DNA from: DASQDN01 sp035630195
Lineage (GTDB): Bacteria > Acidobacteriota > Terriglobia > Bryobacterales > Bryobacteraceae
Length of the DNA: 16,624 bases
Direction of reading: 5' to 3'
Assembly (NCBI GenBank): GCA_035630195.1
Contig: DASQLD010000257.1
Coordinates: 1-16,624, forward strand
Shown piece by piece: positions 6,885 through 15,783 of the stretch. The translations under genes were made by a program, and so were the position numbers. Under the pieces are notes generated by a model. It did not search any database, was not told the DNA's origin, and saw only the letters and a program-made list of their open reading frames with translations. Position 1 is the stretch's first letter; every line of letters begins with the position of its first letter.

Positions 6885-9800
6885 ATGCTTCTCGTTCGGC
6901 GCGCTTCTACCGCAATGCTGCTTCTCCTCCTGCTGTGCGTATCCGCGTTAGCACAAACTACGTTTGCAACCATCACGGGCATCGCCACTGATTCATCGGG
7001 GGCGGTTGTGCCGCAAGTCACAGTAGTCGCCACGCATGTGGCTACCGGTGTCCAAACCGCCGGACAGACTAACGATGACGGGGTGTTTACAATTGCCCAA
7101 CTCCGTGAAGGATCCTACACCGTACGCGCCAAAAAGACCGGCTTCAAAGAATTTGTAGTCCAGGATGTGACCCTCGTCGGCCGGGACTATCGGCGGCTCG
7201 ACATCGTTCTGCAGGTCGGTTCGGTGGACACCGTCGTAGAGGTGACAGGCGGCGCGACCCTGATTGAGACGGAAACCGCTCGCATTTCCGACACGAGAGA
7301 TGTTGCCCAGTTGCGAGATATGCCTCTGAACTCGCGTGCCATCTGGGCCCAACTATCGTTAGTCCCAAATGTCCTCCAGGCCTCCACAGGATCTACAATC
7401 CGTTTTGCCGGCAGTCGCACGAATCAATCGCACTGGAGTTTAGACGGAACTACGATGAGCGACGGTGTCACCGAAACGCAGATCGGGCCTTTGGCAAACT
7501 ACGTCGAGTCATTTCAGGAGGTGCGTATCGATTCGTCCAGCAATACGGCGGAATTCGGCACGATTGGTCAAGTCACGATCATAACCAAGGGCGGTACGAA
7601 CAATTTCCATGGCAGCCTGTTCGATTACTACAGTACCCCTTGGTTTCGTGCTCGTAATCCGTTCGCGCCTTCCCGGCCAACTGGAATTTCGCATCTGCCA
7701 GGTGGCAGCGCCGGCGGCCCCGTGTATATCCCTAAGGTCTACGATGGTCGCAATAAGACTTTTGTGTTCGGTTCTTTTGAGACGTTTAGGGGCAGTGTGA
7801 CAACGCAGACGTTCAACCCCAATGTTCCGCTGGAAGCTTGGCGCTCCGGTGATTTCTCTGCCTTGACAACTCCGGTTCTCGACCCGCTGTCGCGCCAACC
7901 ATTCCCTGGGAATAGAATTCCTGCCAACCGTCTGAATCAGACTGCAGTCGCCATTCAGAACCGGTTCTATCCAGTCCCGAACTTCGGTAATCCCACTGCG
8001 ACGCCGAATCAGAATTATCGCGAGAATCTCAGCATCCCCGCCATGAAGCAGGACTATTACATGATTCGTGGCGATCATAAATTTTCCGACAGGGATTCCC
8101 TGATGGGGCGATATACGCTTCAGGATTTTAAGAGCGATAGTTTCATGAGCATGCTTCCGACTATCGAAGCGGGTTATGCCACACGCAAAAATCACGCTGT
8201 TACGATCGCCTATACACATACTTTCTCGCCAACTCTTATCAACGAAGCGCGCTACGGATTGGCGACTAACAACCTGCCAATCTTTCCTCCGATCAACGGA
8301 CCGGATTTCGTCGATCAGTTTGGACTGCAAGGTCTTGCGCCGAATCTGCCTGACGTCCCGGGAGTTCTCAATGTGAATTTCAGCGGACTGGCGCTAACAC
8401 CTATCACGCAGGGTAATTTTCGAAGCCCAGGCGCTGCGAACTACCTGCATAACGTCCAGGATCATGTGAGTTTGTTTCGAGGCCGCCATAATATCAAGCT
8501 TGGTTTCAACCTGGCTCACATAAAGGCTGAGAACTACGGAGCCGATGCCAATCTATTCGGCAACCTGACCTTCTCCAATCGCTTCACTGGCCACCCCTAT
8601 GCCGATTTCCTCCTCGGAATGCCGACAACCGCTGCTCTTTCCTTTCCACCTGTGCGATTAGACCGGCAAAGGCTCCAGTATGACTTCTTCTTCACCGACG
8701 ATTTCAAAGTCAGCTCGAAACTGACAGTCAACTATGGGATTCGTTATGAGCTTCATCCAGGTTGGCAGGAGATGAATGGGAACCTGGCGATGTTTGACGT
8801 CGGTACAGGTAGCATTGTTGTTCAAGATGGCTCGCGCGCAAATGTCAGCTCACTGTTTCCTACCAGCTATGTGCCGATCGTAGAAGCCAGTAGTCTCGGT
8901 CTGCCGGGTAAGACCATACTCAAGACCGATCGAAATAACTTCGCTCCGCGTCTCGGCCTGGCCTATCGCCCCTGGGGTCCCAACACCGTGATCCGCGCCG
9001 GAGCCGGGTTCTATTTCGACGTTGTACCGCGCGAACTCACGATGGCCGGCGTGCCCTTCGTGCTCAATGAACAGCCCTTCAATAACTCTCTCGAAAACCC
9101 GGCTGTCGTCCTACCCACCGCGTTTCCGAGCGCCGGAGCGGCTGGTCCTTCCTCAGTGTCCCTACCAGCCGCTGTGAATCCCAACCTGGTCATGCCATAT
9201 AGCATGCAATACAGCTTCACGATCGAGCATTCCAGATGGAATACCGGTTTTCGGGCTTCCTATATCGGTACGAACACGCGGCAAGGCGATTATGTCTATA
9301 ACTACAATTCCCCCGTTCCTGACGGGCAGCTTTTCATCAACAAGCCTCGACCGTTTCCGCAGTATCCAGCAATCAATTACTTCACGAACGGGGCCGGCCA
9401 TCAGTTCCACAGCTTGACAGCCGAGGCGGAACGTCGCATGGCGCGCGGACTTCAGTTCCAAATTTCCTGGGTGTGGGCGCGTGATATCGGCGACCTCGAG
9501 CGTGGTCAGACTCTCGAGAACCCATTTGATCGCCAACGCGAAGTGAGTGTGGCTCCGGATATTCCCACCCATCGCTTCACTACGAACCTAATTTACGAAC
9601 TTCCTTTCGGAAAGGGCCGACCTTTCCTCAGTTCCGCCAACCGAGCGGTCAACGCGTTCGTCGGCGGTTGGGACATAAGCGCAATTTACAGCTATTACTC
9701 GGGACAATTCTTGACGCCGCTATGGACTGGCCCCGATCCCACAGGTACCGCGTTCGTGACCAATGCCTCTCGACCACTCGTGACGATTCGACCGGATCAT

Positions 9801-10166
9801 GTGCGCGATGCTAATCTGCCCGCAGACGAACGTAGTATCAACCGCTGGTTCGATCCGGACGCGTTTGCAGCTCCGCAGCCAGGCAGCTTTGGAAGCGCCG
9901 CGAAGGGCGTGATTAAAGGACCGGATGTCAACGTATGGCATGTGGGCTTCTTCAAATCGTTTTATTTTTCCGAGAAGGTTCGGCTGCGTTGGGAGTTGAC
10001 GGCTACTAATTTCTTTAACCATCCGAACTACAACAATCCAGCAACGAACATTTCGCAAGCGGGCGCGGTCGGCGTGATTACTGGTGTCGGAGCCGTCAAC
10101 GGAGCATCTACCGGGGATCAGCCTTCCGCAAGAGCATTCCGCATGGGACTGCGCATCGAATGGTAG
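6885..10166 (+). CDS. TonB-dependent receptor, Oar-like, with carboxypeptidase-regulatory-like domain
   Basis: A 1093-residue outer-membrane active transporter, probably for a carbohydrate or similar large nutrient. The signal peptide is about residues 1-23 (MLLVRRASTAMLLLLLLCVS, then ALAQ). Residues about 25-110 form the carboxypeptidase-regulatory-like beta-sandwich (TITGIATDSSGAVVPQVTV, GVFTIAQLREGSYTVRAKKT, then GF). The plug spans about 125-245 (IRFAGSRTNQSHWSLDGTTM, VESFQEVRIDSSSNTAEFGT, TIITKGGTNNFHGSLFDYY). The rest is a long barrel rich in aromatic strands, ending in FRMGLRIEW, an aromatic C-terminus suited to barrel insertion. No clear TonB box was picked out. The start has a strong ribosome site, GAGGTGAG, five bases upstream. 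The ROK regulator starts 15 bases after the stop, so the genes are probably co-transcribed. Its size and domain order match the large receptors abundant in Acidobacteria; the cargo cannot be told from sequence. Confidence 0.92.
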   Translation: MLLVRRASTAMLLLLLLCVSALAQTTFATITGIATDSSGAVVPQVTVVATHVATGVQTAGQTNDDGVFTIAQLREGSYTVRAKKTGFKEFVVQDVTLVGRDYRRLDIVLQVGSVDTVVEVTGGATLIETETARISDTRDVAQLRDMPLNSRAIWAQLSLVPNVLQASTGSTIRFAGSRTNQSHWSLDGTTMSDGVTETQIGPLANYVESFQEVRIDSSSNTAEFGTIGQVTIITKGGTNNFHGSLFDYYSTPWFRARNPFAPSRPTGISHLPGGSAGGPVYIPKVYDGRNKTFVFGSFETFRGSVTTQTFNPNVPLEAWRSGDFSALTTPVLDPLSRQPFPGNRIPANRLNQTAVAIQNRFYPVPNFGNPTATPNQNYRENLSIPAMKQDYYMIRGDHKFSDRDSLMGRYTLQDFKSDSFMSMLPTIEAGYATRKNHAVTIAYTHTFSPTLINEARYGLATNNLPIFPPINGPDFVDQFGLQGLAPNLPDVPGVLNVNFSGLALTPITQGNFRSPGAANYLHNVQDHVSLFRGRHNIKLGFNLAHIKAENYGADANLFGNLTFSNRFTGHPYADFLLGMPTTAALSFPPVRLDRQRLQYDFFFTDDFKVSSKLTVNYGIRYELHPGWQEMNGNLAMFDVGTGSIVVQDGSRANVSSLFPTSYVPIVEASSLGLPGKTILKTDRNNFAPRLGLAYRPWGPNTVIRAGAGFYFDVVPRELTMAGVPFVLNEQPFNNSLENPAVVLPTAFPSAGAAGPSSVSLPAAVNPNLVMPYSMQYSFTIEHSRWNTGFRASYIGTNTRQGDYVYNYNSPVPDGQLFINKPRPFPQYPAINYFTNGAGHQFHSLTAEAERRMARGLQFQISWVWARDIGDLERGQTLENPFDRQREVSVAPDIPTHRFTTNLIYELPFGKGRPFLSSANRAVNAFVGGWDISAIYSYYSGQFLTPLWTGPDPTGTAFVTNASRPLVTIRPDHVRDANLPADERSINRWFDPDAFAAPQPGSFGSAAKGVIKGPDVNVWHVGFFKSFYFSEKVRLRWELTATNFFNHPNYNNPATNISQAGAVGVITGVGAVNGASTGDQPSARAFRMGLRIEW

Positions 10167-10180
10167 CCTGCACTCGATAG

Positions 10181-11413
10181 ATGCCAACAGTCAGCTTCAC
10201 CACGTCGGGAGCACTGAGAAAATCGGCCCTGCGACAGGCGAACGAGCGTCTCGTTCTCGATTCCATCCGCCGGACTCCTGGAATCTCACGCGCCGAGATT
10301 GCGCGAACTACGGGCTTCTCTCGCACATCTGTCACCTTCGTCGTCAATCGCCTGCTGAAGAGCCGCTTGATTTTGGAAGAGAAGATAGAGAATGGTCTGC
10401 AGGCTGGCCGCCCACCGACCGCGTTACAACTGAATGCGCAATCCATGCTGGCTATTGGCGTTGAGATCGCGCGTCCGAGATCAGGTGTGGTCTTAGTGGA
10501 TCTGAACGGCAAGGTTATCGATCGAAGAACAATTCCATGGGATAAGGACGTCGATGCTTTCTTCGATGAGATCCGGATGGCGATACGCGACGTAACTGTC
10601 TCGTTCAAGCCGAGCCGGATCCTTGGTGTCGGTGTGTCTTTACCAGGTACCATCGATAAATCCGTTGGGCGAGTCGTTGGCGCCGAGGGCTTGGATTGGT
10701 TCAACATCGATGTGGGTACCCGGCTCCGGCACAAGTTTAAGTGGCCATTCTTCTTCGAGAACGATGCAAATCTTTCGGCGCTTGCCGAACAGTGGCTTTC
10801 TTCTAACGCAGAATCACTCCGGTATTTTGTATACGTTCGAACGCAGGGAGGGGTCGGTACAGGTGTCGTTGTCGATGGCCGTATCCTTCATGGAGTAGCT
10901 TCCGCCGGTGCTGAGTTTGGGCACGTCATGCTTTATCCTGATGGGCGATCATGTCAGTGCGGTAATCGCGGCTGCTGGGAACAATATGCCTCGGACGCCG
11001 CCTTAACTCGCGAGTATAGAGAACTCTCAGGTGAGAGTATTGATGATTGCCTCCTGATTGTGAAGCGTGCGCGAGAGAAGGACGCGATTGCTCTGCTCGC
11101 TCTCCGCAAGACCGCGTCATTCTTGGCGCTTGGTTTCGTCAATCTTGTGGTAGCGCTTAACCCGCAGGCCATCATCATGGGCGAGCCATATGCTTCAGCG
11201 TGGGATCTCGTCGATGACGTTGTACTCGGTGAACTCGACCGGCGCGTTCCCGCTTACAGCTTGCGTAATCTTCGCCTGCTCCCCTCAAGAACTGGCGCGG
11301 ACTCAGCGCTGCGTGGGGCTGCCGCTCTTGTTCTCGCTCATTTCTTTACGCGATTCGATCACACGAAAGACGATAGTTTACCGATCGGCGTCTCCATCGA
11401 GGCTCACGCATAA
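10181..11413 (+). CDS. ROK family transcriptional regulator (NagC/XylR type)
   Basis: A 410-residue sugar-responsive repressor. Residues about 18-65 are a winged helix-turn-helix (RQANERLVLDSIRRTPGISR, then AEIARTTGFSRTSVTFVVNR), ending in the AGRPP segment common in this family. The ROK domain follows: GVGVSLPGTID at about 149-159, the ENDAN motif with Asp195, and the zinc site at His248, Cys258, Cys260 and Cys265 (GAEFGHVM, then CQCGNRGCWEQ). The kinase-type N-terminal motif DxGGT is missing (the segment reads VEIARPRSGVVLVDLNG), which fits a regulator that binds a sugar rather than a sugar kinase. It lies between the receptor (14 bp upstream) and the esterase (11 bp downstream), so its ligand is probably a sugar made from the receptor's cargo, and its target may be the promoter before 6885. 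The start ATG has only a weak ribosome site, which suits translational coupling. The family is secure; the ligand is inferred. Confidence 0.9.
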   Translation: MPTVSFTTSGALRKSALRQANERLVLDSIRRTPGISRAEIARTTGFSRTSVTFVVNRLLKSRLILEEKIENGLQAGRPPTALQLNAQSMLAIGVEIARPRSGVVLVDLNGKVIDRRTIPWDKDVDAFFDEIRMAIRDVTVSFKPSRILGVGVSLPGTIDKSVGRVVGAEGLDWFNIDVGTRLRHKFKWPFFFENDANLSALAEQWLSSNAESLRYFVYVRTQGGVGTGVVVDGRILHGVASAGAEFGHVMLYPDGRSCQCGNRGCWEQYASDAALTREYRELSGESIDDCLLIVKRAREKDAIALLALRKTASFLALGFVNLVVALNPQAIIMGEPYASAWDLVDDVVLGELDRRVPAYSLRNLRLLPSRTGADSALRGAAALVLAHFFTRFDHTKDDSLPIGVSIEAHA

Positions 11414-11424
11414 AAGGCATACGC

Positions 11425-13392
11425 ATGGTTCCGAGATCAATGATAATCCTGGCCGCGCTAGTAATTGGCCACGCTCAAACTTCCCGGCCGACAACGGGTC
11501 CTCCGGAGTATGAAGCGCTCCAGGCGCATTTCGATGCTGTCATTGCCGAACGCCACCGGCAGCTTTTCAGTGGAATCACAACAGCCCAGCAGTGGGAGAC
11601 GCGCAAAGACCGTGCTCGGGCCGAGCTCACGAAGATGTTATGGCACGATCGGAAGCTTCCTGATACACCTCCCAAATCGGTCATTGTCCATCGCGAAGAG
11701 CACGCTGCCTACACAATCGAGAACGTCATTCTTGAAACAGCGCCCAAGCTGTTCGTTACGGCGAATCTTTATCTCCCCCGCACAGGTTCAAAACCCTTCC
11801 CCGTTGTGCTCTATCAATGCGGCCACGCCAACAAAAATTATTTTAAAAAGCATGGAGCCTGGTTTGCGCAGAATGGCATAGCTGCGCTTGTCATGGACAA
11901 CATCGAGATGGGTGAGGTTGAGTTCACACATCATGGCGTCTATTCTAATGCGTGGTTTCACTGGTACAGCCGCGGCTTCTCTCCCTTGGCTGTCGAGCTG
12001 TTGAACGCGCGACGCGCCATTGATTACCTGGTCTCTCGACCCGACATTGACCCAAAACGTATCGGGGCTACTGGTCGCTCGGGTGGCGGCATGACTACGT
12101 TCTACCTCGCTGCAATCGATGAGAGAATCCGGGCCTCGGCTCCCGTTTCCGGAACCCTATCGACGAATCAATGGGTCAAGCAACGGCTTACGTTTGCGCA
12201 CTGCGATTGCCAGTATCCTGTGAACAGCTATGGGATGCTCTATGCGGAGATTGGGGCGCTCATTGCGCCTCGGCCCCATCTCCAGGCGAACGCCGATACC
12301 GATCCCGGCTTTCCCATGGATGCCTTCAATGACCTGATTAGCAAGATGCGCGAGGTTTATCGACTCTACAATGCCGATGGCGCGTTGCAAACGGCCGTTG
12401 CTCCGGGCGGCCATAACGATACCGAGGCGATCCGGCTGCCAATTTACTCTTTCTTTCTCAAGGAATTTCTTGGCAAGACGACTTCAGTGGCGAGCGAGGG
12501 TCCTGTCGATGAGCCACCAAACGAGCAGCTAGTCTGCTATCGTTCCGGCCTGCCATCTGATGAAAAGCTCACACGGATCGACGAAGAGCTGATCCCTATT
12601 CGCCATGAACCTAAATCCATGGGCGCCAGTGAGCGAAAACGCAGAATTCGGGAACTTGCCACCGATCTTCGCAACGAAGTCTTTCGCTACTTTCCGAAGC
12701 AATCCGCGGATTTTCAGCCACAATGGATGGAAAAGACGATTTCTCAGGGACGCTCTGTTCAGCGCGTCAGCTTCACTTCCCTTGCTGGCCTGCGTGTGAA
12801 AGCGATCTACTCGCTTCCGGCCAATGGGACCAATACCGCGAAGTTACCAGCGCTCCTGATTGCCGACCATCGTAGAGGTATTCCGGTTTGGGGCAACGAG
12901 CAGCCCATCGAACGGAACCAATGGGGCGAACGAGCTGTTCTCATCGTTGAGACTATCGACCGGGGGAGCCGGACGCTCGAGCGAAATCTGCGGAGCTATG
13001 CCGACAACGATCCACTTCACCACATGAAGCGGCAAGCCATGGTGATGGGTACGACGCTCGAATCCATTCAGATGTACGAGCTTTTGCGCGCCATTTCATT
13101 TCTGCGCAGTCTTCCTGGTGTTGATTCGGAACGAATCACCGTGACAGGAAAAGGAGAGATGGGTGTGAACGCAATGTACGGCGCGCTACTCGACGAAAAA
13201 GTCCAGCGCGTTGTTCTCCACGCGCCCCCGCAATCCCATCGCGACGGCCCTCACTATCTCGGGATACTGCGATACACGGATATACCCGAAGTTGCCGCGC
13301 TACTCACCGATAAAGTGAGCGGGTACGGAGAGATGCCGGACGGATTGAACTCCCTCCGTCGCTGCGAATCCTTGATGAAGTGTCTCGATTAG
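11425..13392 (+). CDS. Two-domain alpha/beta hydrolase, acetyl xylan esterase-like
   Basis: A 655-residue predicted secreted esterase. A short signal peptide fits residues 1-17 (MVPRSMIILAALVIGHA); Met6 at 11440 is an alternative start. Domain one (about 85-350) is a complete alpha/beta hydrolase: the strand-and-turn VVLYQCGHANK, the nucleophile elbow GATGRSGGGM with Ser219, an Asp in ANADTDPGFP (Asp291 or Asp293) and His330 in PGGHND. This arrangement resembles acetyl xylan esterases and cephalosporin-C deacetylases, which remove acyl groups from sugars. Domain two (about 445-640) repeats the fold without the nucleophile: the elbow reads TGKGEMG (574-580), with Gly where Ser is expected. It is probably a non-catalytic binding or structural module. 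The gene starts 11 bp after the ROK gene, in the same apparent operon as the TonB receptor, and fits de-esterification of the imported or surface-bound glycan. The exact substrate is unknown. Confidence 0.82.
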   Translation: MVPRSMIILAALVIGHAQTSRPTTGPPEYEALQAHFDAVIAERHRQLFSGITTAQQWETRKDRARAELTKMLWHDRKLPDTPPKSVIVHREEHAAYTIENVILETAPKLFVTANLYLPRTGSKPFPVVLYQCGHANKNYFKKHGAWFAQNGIAALVMDNIEMGEVEFTHHGVYSNAWFHWYSRGFSPLAVELLNARRAIDYLVSRPDIDPKRIGATGRSGGGMTTFYLAAIDERIRASAPVSGTLSTNQWVKQRLTFAHCDCQYPVNSYGMLYAEIGALIAPRPHLQANADTDPGFPMDAFNDLISKMREVYRLYNADGALQTAVAPGGHNDTEAIRLPIYSFFLKEFLGKTTSVASEGPVDEPPNEQLVCYRSGLPSDEKLTRIDEELIPIRHEPKSMGASERKRRIRELATDLRNEVFRYFPKQSADFQPQWMEKTISQGRSVQRVSFTSLAGLRVKAIYSLPANGTNTAKLPALLIADHRRGIPVWGNEQPIERNQWGERAVLIVETIDRGSRTLERNLRSYADNDPLHHMKRQAMVMGTTLESIQMYELLRAISFLRSLPGVDSERITVTGKGEMGVNAMYGALLDEKVQRVVLHAPPQSHRDGPHYLGILRYTDIPEVAALLTDKVSGYGEMPDGLNSLRRCESLMKCLD

Positions 13393-13945
13393 AAGTCATG
13401 GCGTGTCTGTTTCCCATCGCCGCGATGAAGAGCTTCGTTCGTGCGCAAAGCCGGATTAACCGAACCGGCTTCTGTCCACGTGAAATCGCCCAGTCCGTGA
13501 ACGTGCTCATCATGAATCAGATCGCCTCCCCAGAACCAAACACTGCTCTACACGAGAGTGCCCAGTGACTGGTGTGACTCAGAAGGCAGACCGGCGGGAG
13601 CTTTCGCAATTGGCCCAGTCGTTTCGGAAAATACCTGCTTGGGCTTCGAGGAAGCGTTCGGACGACTCCGCAACATCTATATTCGGCTCAGCGCAATGAC
13701 GCTCGAGACTCCCATCTTCGATCGAAACAGATCGAGGGCAACCCTTCTCGTCATAAGCACGAGCCACGACTCTCGTCGTACGCTCATGTGTCGTGCCAGA
13801 GTATAGAAACTGAAAAGGCTGATCGTATCGAGCTGCGGAGGCAATGATCCCCAACTAACCGCAGCCGCGCGGTTAGAGATAGAAGCAGTTCCTCCAGACA
13901 ACGCCGATCTTTCTCCGTTCCTGCGAGATTATTATGGGAGAGGCA
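13393..13945. other. Gap of about 550 bp without a convincing gene
   Basis: No complete gene could be recognised here. Two minus-strand stretches look like protein but match no family I know. One, at 13579-13854, reads ARYDQPFQFLYSGTTHERTT followed by RVVARAYDEKGCPRSVSIED. The other, in a different frame at 13389-13547, reads VWFWGGDLIHDEHVHGLGDF followed by TWTEAGSVNPALRTNEALH. Neither has a clear start with a ribosome site, and they are separated by stop codons, so they may be relics or chance open frames. The gap also holds the stem-loop at 13448-13471 and should hold the promoter of the glycosylase gene at 13946, for which no clear hexamers were seen. Confidence 0.5.
13448..13471 (+). terminator. 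Possible stem-loop 55 bp after the esterase gene
   Basis: AAGCCGG and CCGGCTT form a perfect seven-bp stem around a ten-base loop. It is well placed to end the receptor-ROK-esterase transcript. The bases that follow (CTGTCC) are not a T-run, so a classical intrinsic terminator is only weakly supported. Confidence 0.25.
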
Positions 13946-15022
13946 ATGACCATCGCGGACTTGCGACGCTTTGCTATCGCTCGGAGCCTTCATACAAGTA
14001 CAACTCTCAAGCGCGCCGTAGGTAGCTTGAATTTCGTACAGGCTGACCCCATCCGTGCTCCTGCGCGGGCACAAGATCTCATTTTGCATCAGCGTGTGAT
14101 CGACTATCGCGCCGGTGATCTCGAGCGCCGGTACGTGAACCTCAAGTTGGAAGAGGATTATTTCATCAACTACGGCTTTGTGACCAATGCCGTCCATAAC
14201 CTGATGCATCCGCGGTCGGGCATGCCGCCTTGGCCGAAGGAACCTAAAAAGCTCTCGCAAAAGATACTTGAGTTCGTTCACGAGCGTGGCGCCGTGCATC
14301 CTCGCGAGGTCAATGACCACTTCGCCCATGGGTCAACAAGGAACTATTGGGGCGGGACATCGAATGCAACGACACATTTACTGGATGCTATGCATTTTCG
14401 CGGGATATTACGTGTGGCGGGGCGCGCTCGAGGCATCCGTATCTACACTGCCCGCGAGCCAGCGGAAGAAAATGACGACGATCCGGACACCCGAATCGAC
14501 GCGCTGATTGATGTAGTGGTCAATCAATACGCTCCGTTACACCAAGCGAGCCTGGCGAATTTCGTGAGCCGCCTCCGTTTTTGTGTACCGCAATGGCATT
14601 GTCACCTTAGAAGCGCACTAGGGCGCGCCAAGCAACGGCTAGCTCACGCGCATGTAGACGGCGTGGAATGGTATTGGCCGGACGGAGAGCGTCCACGCCC
14701 TTCAGAACCGCGCCAAGAAGTGCGATTACTGGCGCCGTTCGATCCCATCGTTTGGGATCGGCGGCGCTTCGAGCTTTTCTGGGGCTGGGCCTACCGTTTC
14801 GAAGCTTACACACCCGTCTCCAAGCGCAAGCTAGGCTACTACGCGTTGCCTTTGCTCTGGCGTGACCGCGTAATCGGGTGGGCAAACGTGGCGGCGGACA
14901 ACGCGGAGCTTCGGGCGCATATTGGTTACGTCGAATCGCTGCCGGCATCGGATCGAACGTTTCAGCAGGCGCTCGAGTCGGAGTTGGAACGCATGCGAGT
15001 TTTTCTGGGTCTCAAGACATAG
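13946..15022 (+). CDS. AlkZ/YcaQ-type DNA glycosylase (winged-helix, HTH_42 family)
   Basis: A 358-residue protein of the AlkZ/YcaQ family, whose studied members excise alkylated bases and unhook interstrand cross-links. The N-terminal winged helix (MTIADLRRFAIARSL) leads to FVQADPIRAPARAQDLIL. This holds the catalytic QxD motif, Gln32 and Asp34 in this numbering. Further conserved blocks are DLERRYVNLKLEEDYFINYG, RNYWGGTSNATTHLLDAMHF (the second winged helix), VRLLAPFDPIVWDRRRFELF, and WGWAYRFEAYTPVSKRKLGY followed by YALPLLWRDRVIGW. ATG at 13946 is preferred because GGGAG lies just before it and the family begins like this; ATG at 13934 would add four residues. The QxD form is the one seen in YcaQ, while the antibiotic-resistance AlkZ of Streptomyces has QxQ, so a general repair role is more likely than self-resistance. 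No toxin or biosynthetic genes are nearby. It is followed on the same strand by the histidine phosphatase, 125 bp away. Confidence 0.87.
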   Translation: MTIADLRRFAIARSLHTSTTLKRAVGSLNFVQADPIRAPARAQDLILHQRVIDYRAGDLERRYVNLKLEEDYFINYGFVTNAVHNLMHPRSGMPPWPKEPKKLSQKILEFVHERGAVHPREVNDHFAHGSTRNYWGGTSNATTHLLDAMHFRGILRVAGRARGIRIYTAREPAEENDDDPDTRIDALIDVVVNQYAPLHQASLANFVSRLRFCVPQWHCHLRSALGRAKQRLAHAHVDGVEWYWPDGERPRPSEPRQEVRLLAPFDPIVWDRRRFELFWGWAYRFEAYTPVSKRKLGYYALPLLWRDRVIGWANVAADNAELRAHIGYVESLPASDRTFQQALESELERMRVFLGLKT

Positions 15023-15147
15023 AATCCGTACATCGACATCTCGAATCACCTAACAAACATTTGAAGCGACTAGAAACAAATGAACAATCGTTGAACGTCT
15101 TGCATAAACCTCGGCTTCGAAGACGCCTCAGTTCGTTACAGTGAGGA

Positions 15148-15720
15148 ATGATCTCGAAGTCGCAACAAATCTTCCTCATCCGCCACGGAGAGACCGAGTG
15201 GTCTCGTTCCGGCAAACACACGGGACTTACTGACGTTGAACTAACGGAAGAAGGCAACCGCCAAGCCGAAGCTCTTGGTGGCGAGCTTCTCGGGCGCAAG
15301 TTGGCGGCGTGGACGAGTCCGCTCCGGCGTGCCCGCGACACAGCCCGTCTGGCGGGATTCCCGCTCGCTCAGGTCGACGACGATCTCCGCGAGTGGGACT
15401 ACGGAATTTATGAGGGCCGCACGACCTTGGAAATACGGCAAGAGAACCCCGACTGGTCGGTGTGGCTCGCGCCCATCGTCGACGGCGAGTCGCTGGATCA
15501 AGTGGCTGAGAGAGCGCGCAAGGTAATCGACAGAGTCACAGCCACACATGGCGATGTCGGTATTTTCGCCCACGGGCATATCCTGCGCATTTTAGCTGCC
15601 TGTTGGATTGGATTACCTCCGATAACAGGCCGCTATCTAGCTCTGGACACTGCGACTATCTCCGTCTTGGGATATGAGAGGCAGACGCGCGTGATCCGGC
15701 ACTGGAACATGATGCCGTGA
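15148..15720 (+). CDS. Histidine phosphatase family protein (phosphoglycerate mutase-like)
   Basis: A 190-residue cytoplasmic phosphatase of the branch-1 histidine phosphatase superfamily. The phospho-accepting His13 sits in IRHGETEWS, and the second catalytic His142 in FAHGHILR. The conserved arginines are Arg12 and Arg61 (SPLRRARDTA), and the acid is probably Glu82 (REWDYGIYEG). SGKHTGLTDVELTEEG and ESLDQVAERARKVID are also typical. There is no sign of the extra segments of true glycolytic phosphoglycerate mutase, so a phosphatase acting on a small phospho-metabolite is more likely; the substrate is unknown. The start ATG has GTGAGG directly before it, closer than usual. The gene may be expressed with the DNA glycosylase upstream, but the 125-bp gap leaves room for its own promoter. 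It ends 63 bp before the second TonB receptor gene. Confidence 0.9.
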   Translation: MISKSQQIFLIRHGETEWSRSGKHTGLTDVELTEEGNRQAEALGGELLGRKLAAWTSPLRRARDTARLAGFPLAQVDDDLREWDYGIYEGRTTLEIRQENPDWSVWLAPIVDGESLDQVAERARKVIDRVTATHGDVGIFAHGHILRILAACWIGLPPITGRYLALDTATISVLGYERQTRVIRHWNMMP

Positions 15721-15766
15721 GCACAAAGTTACACGTGTGTCACGCTCGAATTCCTTCTCAACGCGA

Positions 15767-15772
15767 TATACT
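15767..15772 (+). promoter_or_regulatory. TATACT -10 box immediately upstream of the second TonB receptor
   Basis: TATACT matches five of six bases of the -10 consensus and lies 11 bases before the ATG at 15784. Transcription would start near 15779, leaving only about five bases of leader. No Shine-Dalgarno precedes the ATG, which fits a nearly leaderless message. No good -35 hexamer was found at 16-18 bp, so the call is tentative. Confidence 0.35.
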
Positions 15773-15783
15773 TCACTGGTCAA

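Noticed and set aside
7509..8330. A 273-residue minus-strand open frame inside the TonB receptor gene.
   Set aside because: It is antisense to the well-conserved plug and barrel region, has no family features, and is one of several long shadow frames.
14743..14763. An inverted repeat with eight-base arms, CGATCCCA and TGGGATCG.
   Set aside because: It lies in the DNA glycosylase coding sequence and encodes the conserved FDPIVWDR block, so coding constraint explains it.
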